From positions 620,001 to 684,000 of the forward strand of contig CAVZGO010000007.1 in NCBI GenBank assembly GCA_963774935.1: a stretch of 64,000 nucleotides of DNA. The letters are read 5' to 3'. This document shows, piece by piece, positions 57,963-64,000 of this stretch. The notes beneath the pieces are model-generated. The model was not told the DNA's origin and made no database searches. It saw only the letters and a program-made list of their open reading frames with translations. Position 1 is the stretch's first letter, and each line of letters starts with the position of its first letter. Origin of the DNA: CAVZGO01 sp963774935 (GTDB taxonomy: Bacteria > Chloroflexota > Anaerolineae > Anaerolineales > UBA4823). A program made the position numbers and the translations under genes.

Positions 57963-58007
57963 TAATGCAAGATGGGGTGTGGCACAGCCACACCCCATCT
58001 TGCATTA
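57963..58007. terminator. Bidirectional terminator, 21-bp stem
   Basis: TAATGCAAGATGGGGTGTGGC (57963-57983, given here only for its ends) pairs perfectly with 57987-58007 around the loop ACA. It lies between the convergent kinase and lysS genes and should stop transcription from both. Confidence 0.85.
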
Positions 58008-58027
58008 GAAATAAAATATTCCTACCT

Positions 58028-59548
58028 TTACTCTTCGCTCTTCCTCAGGTGCGGGAACAGGATCACCTCGCGGATGTTGGGCGTCTCGGTCAGCAGCATG
58101 GTCAGGCGGTCGACGCCCATGCCGAAGCCGCCCTGCGGCGGCATGCCGTAGCGCATGGCGCGCAGGTAGTCCTCGTCCATCGGGTGGCGCAGCTCGTCTT
58201 CAGCGTCGTAATCGCGCCCCATCTCCAGAAAGCGCGCTTCCTGGTCGAGCGGATCGTTCAGCTCGGTGAAGGCGTTGCACAGCTCCATGCCGGCGATGAA
58301 GCCTTCGAAGCGCTCCACCGTGGTCGGGTCGCCGGGCTTGCTCTTCGCCAGCGGCGAGATATCGCGCGGGTAATCGTACAGGAAGGTCGGCTGGATCAGG
58401 GTCGGCTCCAGGTAATCGCCCAGCATGCCTTCGATCAGCTTGCCGCGCGGCGCGTGGGGGTCGCAGGGCAGGTCCTTGCTCCGCATGGCTTCCACCAGGC
58501 TGGCGGCATCGGGATAGGCGGCGATATCGATGCCGGTCACCTGCTGCAGCCCCTGGCGCAAATCCAGGCGCGGCCAGGGCGGGGTCAGGTCGATGGTGTG
58601 CCCGCCGTAGCTGAAGGTGAGCCTGCCCAGCACCTGCTCGGCGGTGTAGCACAGCATCTGCTCGGTCAGCTCCATCACCTGCAGGTAATCGGCATAAGCC
58701 ATGTAGAACTCAAGCTGGGTGAACTCGGGGTTGTGGGTGCGGTCGACGCCTTCGTTGCGGAAATCGCGCCCGATCTCGTAGACGCGCTCGAAGCCGCCCA
58801 CCGTCAGGCGTTTGAGATACAGCTCGAACGAGATGCGCAGGTACAGCTCCTGCTTGAGCTGGTTGTGGTAGGTGACAAAAGGTTTCGCCGCCGCGCCGCC
58901 GTACATCGGCTGCAGCACGGGCGTCTCCACTTCCATGAAGTCGTGCGAGTCGAGGAATTCGCGCAGGGCGCGCACAATTGCCGTCCGGGTCTTGAATATC
59001 TTGCGCACCTCGGGGTTGACTGCCAGGTCGGCGTAGCGCTGGCGGTAGCGCACTTCCGGCTCGGAGAGCGTGGCATGCCGCACCACCTCGCCATCCACCA
59101 CTTCATCCTTAGCCGCCGGCAGCGGGGTGATGGCTTTCGCCAGCAGGCGCAGGGACTTCGCCCGCAGGGTCACTTCGCCGGCGCGGGTGCGGAACATCGT
59201 CCCTTCCGCCTGGATGAAATCGCCCAGGTCGAATTCCTTGTTGAACAGGTCGAGCAGCTCCTGCCCGAGATCGTTGGCGCGCATGAAGATCTGCACCCGC
59301 CCATCGCCATCTTCGATGTGGGCGAAGGTGATCTTGCCCATTGGGCGCATCGAGCGCAGCCGCCCGGCCAGGATCACCGGTCCCCATTCTTCCGTCCCAT
59401 CCGCGGCAGCGGCTTCGAAGCCCTGTATCGCAGCCAGGCTGGTATGGGTGCGCTCAGCGCGCGTCGGGTAGGGCTCGATGCCGGCGAGGCGCAGCCGTTC
59501 GAGTTTTTCAAGGCGGTTTTTTTCGAGGCTTGTGTATTGGTATGCCAT
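58028..59548 (-). CDS. lysS: Lysyl-tRNA synthetase, class II
   Basis: A 506-residue class IIb synthetase. It has an N-terminal OB-fold anticodon domain (RPMGKITFAHIEDG region), motif 2 (FRNEGVDRTHNPEFTQLE) and motif 3 (GMGVDRLTMLL). The start ATG at 59548 (MAYQYTSLEK) has AGGAATAACC upstream; a longer frame reads back through the terminator. It begins only 24 bp after the T-run of that terminator, so its transcription depends on read-through from greA or on a promoter inside greA. No T-box was found for this gene. Confidence 0.95.
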   Translation of the reverse strand: MAYQYTSLEKNRLEKLERLRLAGIEPYPTRAERTHTSLAAIQGFEAAAADGTEEWGPVILAGRLRSMRPMGKITFAHIEDGDGRVQIFMRANDLGQELLDLFNKEFDLGDFIQAEGTMFRTRAGEVTLRAKSLRLLAKAITPLPAAKDEVVDGEVVRHATLSEPEVRYRQRYADLAVNPEVRKIFKTRTAIVRALREFLDSHDFMEVETPVLQPMYGGAAAKPFVTYHNQLKQELYLRISFELYLKRLTVGGFERVYEIGRDFRNEGVDRTHNPEFTQLEFYMAYADYLQVMELTEQMLCYTAEQVLGRLTFSYGGHTIDLTPPWPRLDLRQGLQQVTGIDIAAYPDAASLVEAMRSKDLPCDPHAPRGKLIEGMLGDYLEPTLIQPTFLYDYPRDISPLAKSKPGDPTTVERFEGFIAGMELCNAFTELNDPLDQEARFLEMGRDYDAEDELRHPMDEDYLRAMRYGMPPQGGFGMGVDRLTMLLTETPNIREVILFPHLRKSEE

Positions 59549-59571
59549 GCGGTTATTCCTTTTATTGCTAT

Positions 59572-59611
59572 AAAAAAAAGCCCCGCGCCTGGGTACCATG
59601 CGCGGGGCTTT
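59572..59611 (-). terminator. Intrinsic terminator between greA and lysS
   Basis: On the minus strand AAAGCCCCGCGC (59611-59600) pairs with GCGCGGGGCTTT (59588-59577) around an 11-nt loop, followed by a T8 run ending at 59572. It should stop most greA transcripts before lysS. Confidence 0.85.
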
Positions 59612-59626
59612 ATGGGATGCCCCAGA

Positions 59627-60088
59627 TTATTCGACCTTCAAGATTTTTACGTAGAAGGAACCGCCTGGAGCGTCGACCTTAACTGTGTCACCGGCGCGGT
59701 GATCCATCAGCGCCCGCCCCAGCGGGGATTCATTCGAGATGCGTCCTTCGCGCGGGTTGGCTTCTGCCGGGCCTACGATGGTGTAATTCTCGGGCTCGTT
59801 ATCGCCTTCCTGGATGCTCACTTTGGCAGCCACCTGGACGACATCTTTCTTGCCGCCCTCATCGATGATGCGAGCGTTGGCGAGCAGGATTTCCAGCTCC
59901 TGGATGCGCCCTTCCACGAAAGCCTGCTCGTTTTTGGCGGCTTCGTATTCGGCGTCTTCGATCAGCTCTCCACCTTCCATGGCCTCATGAAGACGTTGAG
60001 CTACCTCCTGCCGTTTTTGCGTGCGAAGATATTCAAGCTCTTCCTGTAATTTCTGGTAACCATGTCTGGTCAGGTAAGATGGCGGCAT
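59627..60088 (-). CDS. greA: Transcription elongation factor GreA
   Basis: A 153-residue factor that stimulates transcript cleavage by RNA polymerase arrested in a backtracked state. The N-terminal coiled coil has the acidic tip block EGGELIEDAEYEAAKNEQAF, and the C-terminal domain ends in the GSPLGRALM-like NESPLGRALMDHRAGD block. The length matches. It is encoded upstream of lysS, as in several bacteria. A purine-rich stretch precedes the ATG. Confidence 0.95.
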   Translation of the reverse strand: MPPSYLTRHGYQKLQEELEYLRTQKRQEVAQRLHEAMEGGELIEDAEYEAAKNEQAFVEGRIQELEILLANARIIDEGGKKDVVQVAAKVSIQEGDNEPENYTIVGPAEANPREGRISNESPLGRALMDHRAGDTVKVDAPGGSFYVKILKVE

Positions 60089-60114
60089 TTTTATCCCTGT
60101 CTGTCTCTCTAAAA

Positions 60115-60204
60115 TTAAACCGCTCCACAGGAGCGATTATTCTTCTGTCCATCCCATAAAAGGAAGGCGGCGATCTTAAGCAAGTTGCCTCCTGCTTTCG
60201 CCGC
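60115..60204 (-). promoter_or_regulatory. Possible structured leader of greA
   Basis: GCGGCGA (60167-60173) and TCGCCGC (60198-60204) can pair and would enclose AGGAGG (60193-60188, minus strand). That site precedes a 22-codon TTG-started frame ending at 60115. A second hairpin CGCTCC-ACA-GGAGCG lies at 60121-60135, 33 bp before greA. This could be a leader peptide or only coincidental structure. Confidence 0.3.
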
Positions 60205-60254
60205 GGGCGAGATTCTAACATGAATCATTTCGGAATGCAAGTTTACCGCGCCTG

Positions 60255-61022
60255 TCAAGCTGTTCCAGGCGGTTTCCACAGCACGATTCCCTGCGATTCT
60301 TGCCAGTAATCCCGTATGGCAGACTGCATGTGTTCCAAATCGAGCCAGAAAGTGCTGATCTGCGAGGCGTGCGCAGCAACCGCCTGCTGCCAGGCAGCCA
60401 GACCCGCCGCGCTTACTGCGCATTGGACGGGCTGCCAGCCGGCGGGCAGCAGGTCTGCCAGGTGTTCCCGTTGGGACAGGATGTAGGGGTAATCTGCGTA
60501 GTACCAGAGTGCCTCTCGGGTCTGTTCGGCTGCCACACGTGTCAGGCGGTGGTCGACGTGTCCTCCCAGGGATAGCGGCACGACTACTCGGACCGGCTCG
60601 CCTGGTGACGAAAGTTCTGTCTCGCGGATAGCCTGGCGTAAGTCCTGTCCCAGGCACTCAACCAGCTCCGCTTCCTCGGGATGCAGGTCGCCAAAGATCG
60701 CCGCTTCGCTGGCATAAAGGTACTCGCCTGGAGTCTGTCCCTGGCGGTAGATGCAGTCTGGCAGCGAGAAGTGCCTCCAGCCAGCGCCCATGATCTGGCA
60801 GGAATGGATGTCTTCTGCCCGGCGCAGGGCAGCCGCCTGCCGCCCGCTCTGCCAGCGCCTGTGCAGGGCTTCGGCGAAGTCGGATAAGGGCGCTTCTGGC
60901 GGGTCGGCGCTGCAAATCGTCCAGATCAGGGGCGCCTGTGCAGATTGCGCCTGCTCCCAGATCCAGCCACCGCAGGATAGAGCCGCGTCGTCCAGATGGG
61001 GAGAGAGGTAGATCCACGGCAT
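60255..61022 (-). CDS. PIG-L/LmbE family deacetylase (second copy)
   Basis: A 255-residue member of the PIG-L superfamily. YLSPHLDDAALSCGG holds the metal ligands near the N-terminus and LGGHVDHRLTRVAAEQ the later His. It differs from the copy at 43474 and lies closer to uncharacterised family members. I chose the ATG at 61022 because family homology starts there; a frame extending to 61094 is unconserved. The substrate is unknown. It is divergent from the Thr/Pro-rich gene with 50 bp between starts, so the two must share a compact promoter region. Confidence 0.8.
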   Translation of the reverse strand: MPWIYLSPHLDDAALSCGGWIWEQAQSAQAPLIWTICSADPPEAPLSDFAEALHRRWQSGRQAAALRRAEDIHSCQIMGAGWRHFSLPDCIYRQGQTPGEYLYASEAAIFGDLHPEEAELVECLGQDLRQAIRETELSSPGEPVRVVVPLSLGGHVDHRLTRVAAEQTREALWYYADYPYILSQREHLADLLPAGWQPVQCAVSAAGLAAWQQAVAAHASQISTFWLDLEHMQSAIRDYWQESQGIVLWKPPGTA

Positions 61023-61072
61023 GCTTACTTGCCAGCCTTGCAGCGAGGTGTTATCATCTAGGATACTCCGGC

Positions 61073-61483
61073 ATGAATGATACCTCAGATTCACGTCTGC
61101 GCATTCGTTTTGTCCTGATCGCCATTATCCTGGCGACTTTTCCCTGCTATTGTGCCGGTCTGGCGCTGGTGCAGCTGGCTGGTCAGGGCACGCCCACCCC
61201 GGCAGCCACCTATACGCCTGCCTGGATGCAGCCGGTCACCCCTACTTTACCGCTGTTCGTATTCCCAACTTCGACACCCCCATTGCTGCCGCCCACCCTG
61301 ACCCTGCCTCCCACAGGCACGCCGACTTCCACCAGCACGCCAACCTCAACTCCCACCTGGACGCCAACACCCACCGATACACCGCTGCCAACTTTCACAT
61401 CGCCGCCTATTCCTACCCAGCCACCGGTAGATACTCTCCCCCCATACCCGATATTTTCAACGGAGACACCACCATCTCCATAA
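61073..61483 (+). CDS. Small membrane protein with Thr/Pro-rich tail
   Basis: A 136-residue protein with one N-terminal transmembrane helix (FVLIAIILATFPCYCAGLALVQL) and a long low-complexity extracytoplasmic tail of TPTP, TSTP and LPPT repeats. Such stalks resemble glycosylated or wall-spanning linkers. The ATG at 61073 is preceded by AGGA; an upstream in-frame extension has a different composition and is unlikely. No family is recognised. The first M42 gene begins 12 bp downstream, so it may share a transcript. Confidence 0.6.
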   Translation: MNDTSDSRLRIRFVLIAIILATFPCYCAGLALVQLAGQGTPTPAATYTPAWMQPVTPTLPLFVFPTSTPPLLPPTLTLPPTGTPTSTSTPTSTPTWTPTPTDTPLPTFTSPPIPTQPPVDTLPPYPIFSTETPPSP

Positions 61484-61495
61484 CTGAGTGATGCT

Positions 61496-62560
61496 ATGAC
61501 AGAATTGATGCCATTTTTGAAGGAATTAATCGCTTTGCCAGGCTTATCTGGTCATGAAGAACCAATACGCCTTGCCATTGCGCAAGCCTGGACACCGTTA
61601 GCAGATGAGCTTGAGGTCAGCCGCCTGGGTAGCCTGCATGGGCTGCGGCGCGGCGCCTGGAGCGCTGCCCCGCCCGCCCCGCGCCTGCTCCTGGCAGCCC
61701 ACATGGATGCCATCGGGCTGATGGTGACCGGAATCGTGGATGGCTTCCTGCGCATCACCAATATCGGCGGGGTGGATGGGCGTGTGCTGCCTGGTCAGCT
61801 TGTCACGGTTCACGGTCGCCAGGATTGTCCGGCGGTCGTGGTGCAGCCTGCAGCGCACCTTTTGCCTGCGGATGTCCGTGAGAAAACCGTACCTTTGGAG
61901 TACCTGTGGGTGGATACCGGCTTGCTCCCCGGCGAGGTTGAGCGCCTTGTCCGCATCGGCGACCTGGTTTCCTTTGCCCAGCCGCCGCTCGCCATGAATG
62001 GTGAAATCCTTGCCGGTCATTCGCTCGACAATCGGGCGTCGGTGGCTGCGGTCACTGCCTGCCTGCAGGAGCTGCGCAATCGACCGCTGGTTTGGGATGT
62101 CTGGGCGGTTGCCACCAGCCAGGAAGAAGTAACGCTGGGCGGCGCACGCACCTCTGCCTTTGGCATCCGTCCCACCCTGGCAGTGGTGATCGACGTGACC
62201 TTTGGCGCCGGACCAGGCAGCCCCGCTCATAAAACCTTCCCAATCGGCAAAGGTGTTGTGCTGGGCGTAGGGCCAAGCGTGCATCCTGCCCTTGTAAAAA
62301 CATTTCAGGCGCTGGCTGACCGGCTGGAGATCCCTTATAAAATTGAACCCATGCCGCGTTCGTCTGGGACGGATGCAGATGCAGTGCAGGTGGCTGCCGA
62401 GGGCATTCCGACGATGGTGGTCAGCATTCCACTGCGCTATATGCACACTCCAGTCGAGATGGTGTCCATTAAGGATATCCAGCGCACTGGCAGGTTGCTG
62501 GCTGAGTTTGCTGCATCGCTGGACGAGCAGTTTATGGATAAGCTGCAATTTGAACCCTAA
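61496..62560 (+). CDS. M42 family metallopeptidase, copy 1
   Basis: A 354-residue dinuclear metal aminopeptidase of the TET/FrvX type. ALPGLSGHEEPIR leads the catalytic domain, metal ligands lie in AAHMDAIGLM, SLDNRASVAA and EEVTLGG, and RSSGTDADAVQVAAEG is near the end. M42 enzymes form large tetrahedral shells that trim peptides from the N-terminus. The first gene of a three-copy run; the next starts 13 bp later. The stop at 62560 is followed by AAAGGA. Confidence 0.9.
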   Translation: MTELMPFLKELIALPGLSGHEEPIRLAIAQAWTPLADELEVSRLGSLHGLRRGAWSAAPPAPRLLLAAHMDAIGLMVTGIVDGFLRITNIGGVDGRVLPGQLVTVHGRQDCPAVVVQPAAHLLPADVREKTVPLEYLWVDTGLLPGEVERLVRIGDLVSFAQPPLAMNGEILAGHSLDNRASVAAVTACLQELRNRPLVWDVWAVATSQEEVTLGGARTSAFGIRPTLAVVIDVTFGAGPGSPAHKTFPIGKGVVLGVGPSVHPALVKTFQALADRLEIPYKIEPMPRSSGTDADAVQVAAEGIPTMVVSIPLRYMHTPVEMVSIKDIQRTGRLLAEFAASLDEQFMDKLQFEP

Positions 62561-62573
62561 AAAGGATCTGCTC

Positions 62574-63674
62574 ATGGCGCAAAAAACAAAAAAACTTGGC
62601 AATGAAATGATTGAACCGCCTCGCCTGGGGGCTGCGCAGGTGCGTTTGCTCGAACGCCTGTGCAATGCCTGTGCCGTCTCTGGAGATGAGGGGGAGGTCC
62701 GGGCGATTGTGCTTGAACAGATTCGACCGCTGGTGGATGATCTGCGCGTGGATGCCCTCGGAAATATTCTGGCGACGCGCCGTGGCAAAGACACCGGTTG
62801 TCCGCGCGTGATGCTGGCGGCGCATATGGACGAGGTGGGCTTCATGATTACCAGTGAAGATGATGACGGTCAGTATCGCTTTGAGACCGTGGGTGGATTG
62901 GACCCGCGCCAGTTGGTGGGGAAATCAGTCTGGGTCGGCAAGGATCACCTGCCGGGCGTGATTGGCAGCAAACCGATTCACCTGACCACCGCCGAGGAAC
63001 GCAAACAGGCGATCACCCTGGATGCCCTGCGCATCGACCTGGGGCCCGCTGGCAAAGGGAAAGCAGGTGTGGGCGACCGGGCAACCTTTGCCACGAAATT
63101 CGCTCGCCTGGGTCCCAGCTTGCGCGCCAAAGCCCTGGATGACCGGCTGGGCGTTGCAACTCTGATTGAGCTAATCCGCCACGCGCCAGCGAATATTGAT
63201 TTGCAGGCAGCCTTCACCGTGCAGGAAGAAGTCGGGGCACGGGGAGCACGCGTCGCGGCTTATGCGTTTGATCCTCAGGCAGCCATTGTCCTGGATTGCA
63301 CGCCTGCCAATGATTTGCCCGGCTATGATCCTGATGACGAAAATACCCGTTATAACACCCGCCTGGGAGGCGGACCGGCAATTTATGTGGCAGATTCAAG
63401 CACCCTCTCGGACCCGCGCCTGGTACGCCACCTGGTAGATACTGCGCAGGAGCTCGGCATCCCTTACCAGATCCGCCAGCCAGGCGGGGGCGGCACCGAT
63501 GCCGGGGCGATCCACAAGCAGCGGGCAGGTGTGCCCAGTGTATCGATCTCGGTACCAGGGCGGTACATCCATACCGCTGCTACGATCGCTCGTTTCGAAG
63601 ACTGGAAAAACACACTGCTCCTGGTCTATGCAGCATTAGCTCGCTTTTCTGCGTTATCACCCCACGAAGCTTGA
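62574..63674 (+). CDS. M42 family metallopeptidase, copy 2
   Basis: A 366-residue paralogue of the preceding gene. LCNACAVSGDEGEVR, LAAHMDEVGFMI, KALDDRLGVAT, VQEEVGARGARVA and GGGTDAGAIHKQRAGVP carry the metal and catalytic residues. The start ATG follows AAAGGATCTGCTC. An in-frame stretch upstream overlaps copy 1 and is not used. Paralogues in such runs often prefer different N-terminal residues (acidic, basic or neutral), but specificity cannot be read here. Confidence 0.9.
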   Translation: MAQKTKKLGNEMIEPPRLGAAQVRLLERLCNACAVSGDEGEVRAIVLEQIRPLVDDLRVDALGNILATRRGKDTGCPRVMLAAHMDEVGFMITSEDDDGQYRFETVGGLDPRQLVGKSVWVGKDHLPGVIGSKPIHLTTAEERKQAITLDALRIDLGPAGKGKAGVGDRATFATKFARLGPSLRAKALDDRLGVATLIELIRHAPANIDLQAAFTVQEEVGARGARVAAYAFDPQAAIVLDCTPANDLPGYDPDDENTRYNTRLGGGPAIYVADSSTLSDPRLVRHLVDTAQELGIPYQIRQPGGGGTDAGAIHKQRAGVPSVSISVPGRYIHTAATIARFEDWKNTLLLVYAALARFSALSPHEA

Positions 63675-63709
63675 GACTGTAAGCTCGTTCTTATTATGGA
63701 GGTACATCG

Positions 63710-64000
63710 ATGAAAGAGTTGATTAAAAAGTTGGTTGATAGCATCTCGCCATCAGGATATGAAGGGCCAATCCGCCAGTTGATCTGCTCGCTTGTAGAAA
63801 ATCACGCCGATGAAATTTGGATTGATAATCTGGGAAACTTAATCGTCCGTAAAGGACAGGGCACTCCGGAAGGCGGGCGGGTGATGCTCGCAGCGCACAT
63901 GGATGAAATCGGTGTGATTGTCACCCACGTCGATGAGAGCGGGTTTGCGCGTTTCCTGCCAGTGGGTGGGGTTCGCCCAAATACCTGTGTGGGTGGGCGC
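63710..64000 (+). CDS. M42 family metallopeptidase, copy 3 (3'-truncated by the window)
   Basis: The first 97 codons of a third paralogue: KKLVDSISPSGYEGPIRQL, then WIDNLGNLIVRKG and MLAAHMDEIGVIVTHVDESGF. GGAGG lies 7 bp upstream of the ATG. The frame is open to the window end. Confidence 0.88.
   Translation, partial: MKELIKKLVDSISPSGYEGPIRQLICSLVENHADEIWIDNLGNLIVRKGQGTPEGGRVMLAAHMDEIGVIVTHVDESGFARFLPVGGVRPNTCVGGR

Noticed and set aside
60115..60657. A 180-codon minus-strand frame overlapping the deacetylase gene
   Set aside because: It is Arg/Pro-rich, in the wrong frame of a clear PIG-L gene, and has no supporting start signal; only its last 22 codons merit mention as a leader.
61598..62845. 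A 415-codon frame antisense to the M42 genes
   Set aside because: The plus-strand M42 homology is unambiguous; the antisense frame shows no domain.
1..64000. CRISPR arrays, prophage, transposases, rRNA and tRNA genes
   Set aside because: No regularly spaced repeats, phage structural genes, DDE transposases or RNA gene signatures were found on either strand.

Overview
The window looks like a chromosomal segment of an anaerobic Chloroflexota bacterium, most likely class Anaerolineae. This is inferred from the gene repertoire: a homocysteine methyltransferase/MTHFR fusion, a one-subunit methylmalonyl-CoA mutase catalytic chain, an alpha-2-macroglobulin lipoprotein, Thr-Pro-rich linkers, and T-box control of aminoacyl-tRNA synthetases. 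No rRNA is present to confirm it, and I found no tRNA, phage, transposase or CRISPR array. GC content is uneven: mid-range over about 8-35 kb and visibly richer over about 53-63.7 kb and in the first kilobase.

Layout. 0-5 kb: a 5'-truncated tryptophanase, then (minus) a cellobiose phosphorylase and an S10 serine carboxypeptidase. 5-13.4 kb: a ComM/YifB ATPase, an MFS exporter with a near-perfect promoter and a candidate operator, a GT87-like membrane glycosyltransferase, a GT2/DUF2064 pair, a radical SAM enzyme, and two small membrane proteins (one DoxX-like). 13.3-19.0 kb (minus): a complete livKHMGF branched-chain amino-acid ABC operon ending in an unusual Cys-rich ferredoxin-like protein. 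19.3-25.5 kb: glycogen debranching enzyme, DUF362 iron-sulfur protein, S9 peptidase and a DUF5995 protein. 25.5-27.6 kb (minus): methylmalonyl-CoA epimerase and mutase. 27.8-29.8 kb: a tight operon of a zinc-binding miniprotein, a Nudix hydrolase and a DUF1786 protein. 29.9-34.6 kb: htpG, with an in-frame TGA, followed by a 912-residue membrane-anchored coiled-coil protein. 34.6-38.7 kb: a Phe T-box leader controlling pheST. 38.8-44.3 kb: homocysteine methyltransferase/MTHFR, SbcC, and a PIG-L deacetylase. 44.4-52.8 kb: a very large alpha-2-macroglobulin gene divergent from a VanW-like cell-wall protein and a Trm112-like protein. 52.8-55 kb: a hairpin element, a DUF456 protein and serS with a Ser T-box leader. 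55.1-57.9 kb: a Ser/Thr kinase fused to two tandem formylglycine-generating-enzyme-like domains. 58-64 kb: lysS and greA, a second PIG-L deacetylase, a Thr/Pro-rich membrane protein and three consecutive M42 aminopeptidases, the last cut by the window end.

Taken together the genes describe a heterotroph living on oligosaccharides and peptides. Cellobiose phosphorolysis, glycogen debranching, S9/S10/M42 peptidases, branched-chain amino-acid uptake, tryptophanase and the methylmalonyl-CoA steps all fit this. The synthetase genes pheST and serS carry classical amino-acid-sensing T-boxes whose specifier triplets (TTC and TCC) can be read directly.

Caution: many conserved genes, including the normally essential pheT and serS, are broken by single-base changes, nearly all of them insertions. 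Restoring one base at each site rebuilds full-length products, so most breaks are better explained by consensus errors than by real pseudogenes. I give the reconstructed gene spans and note every break.
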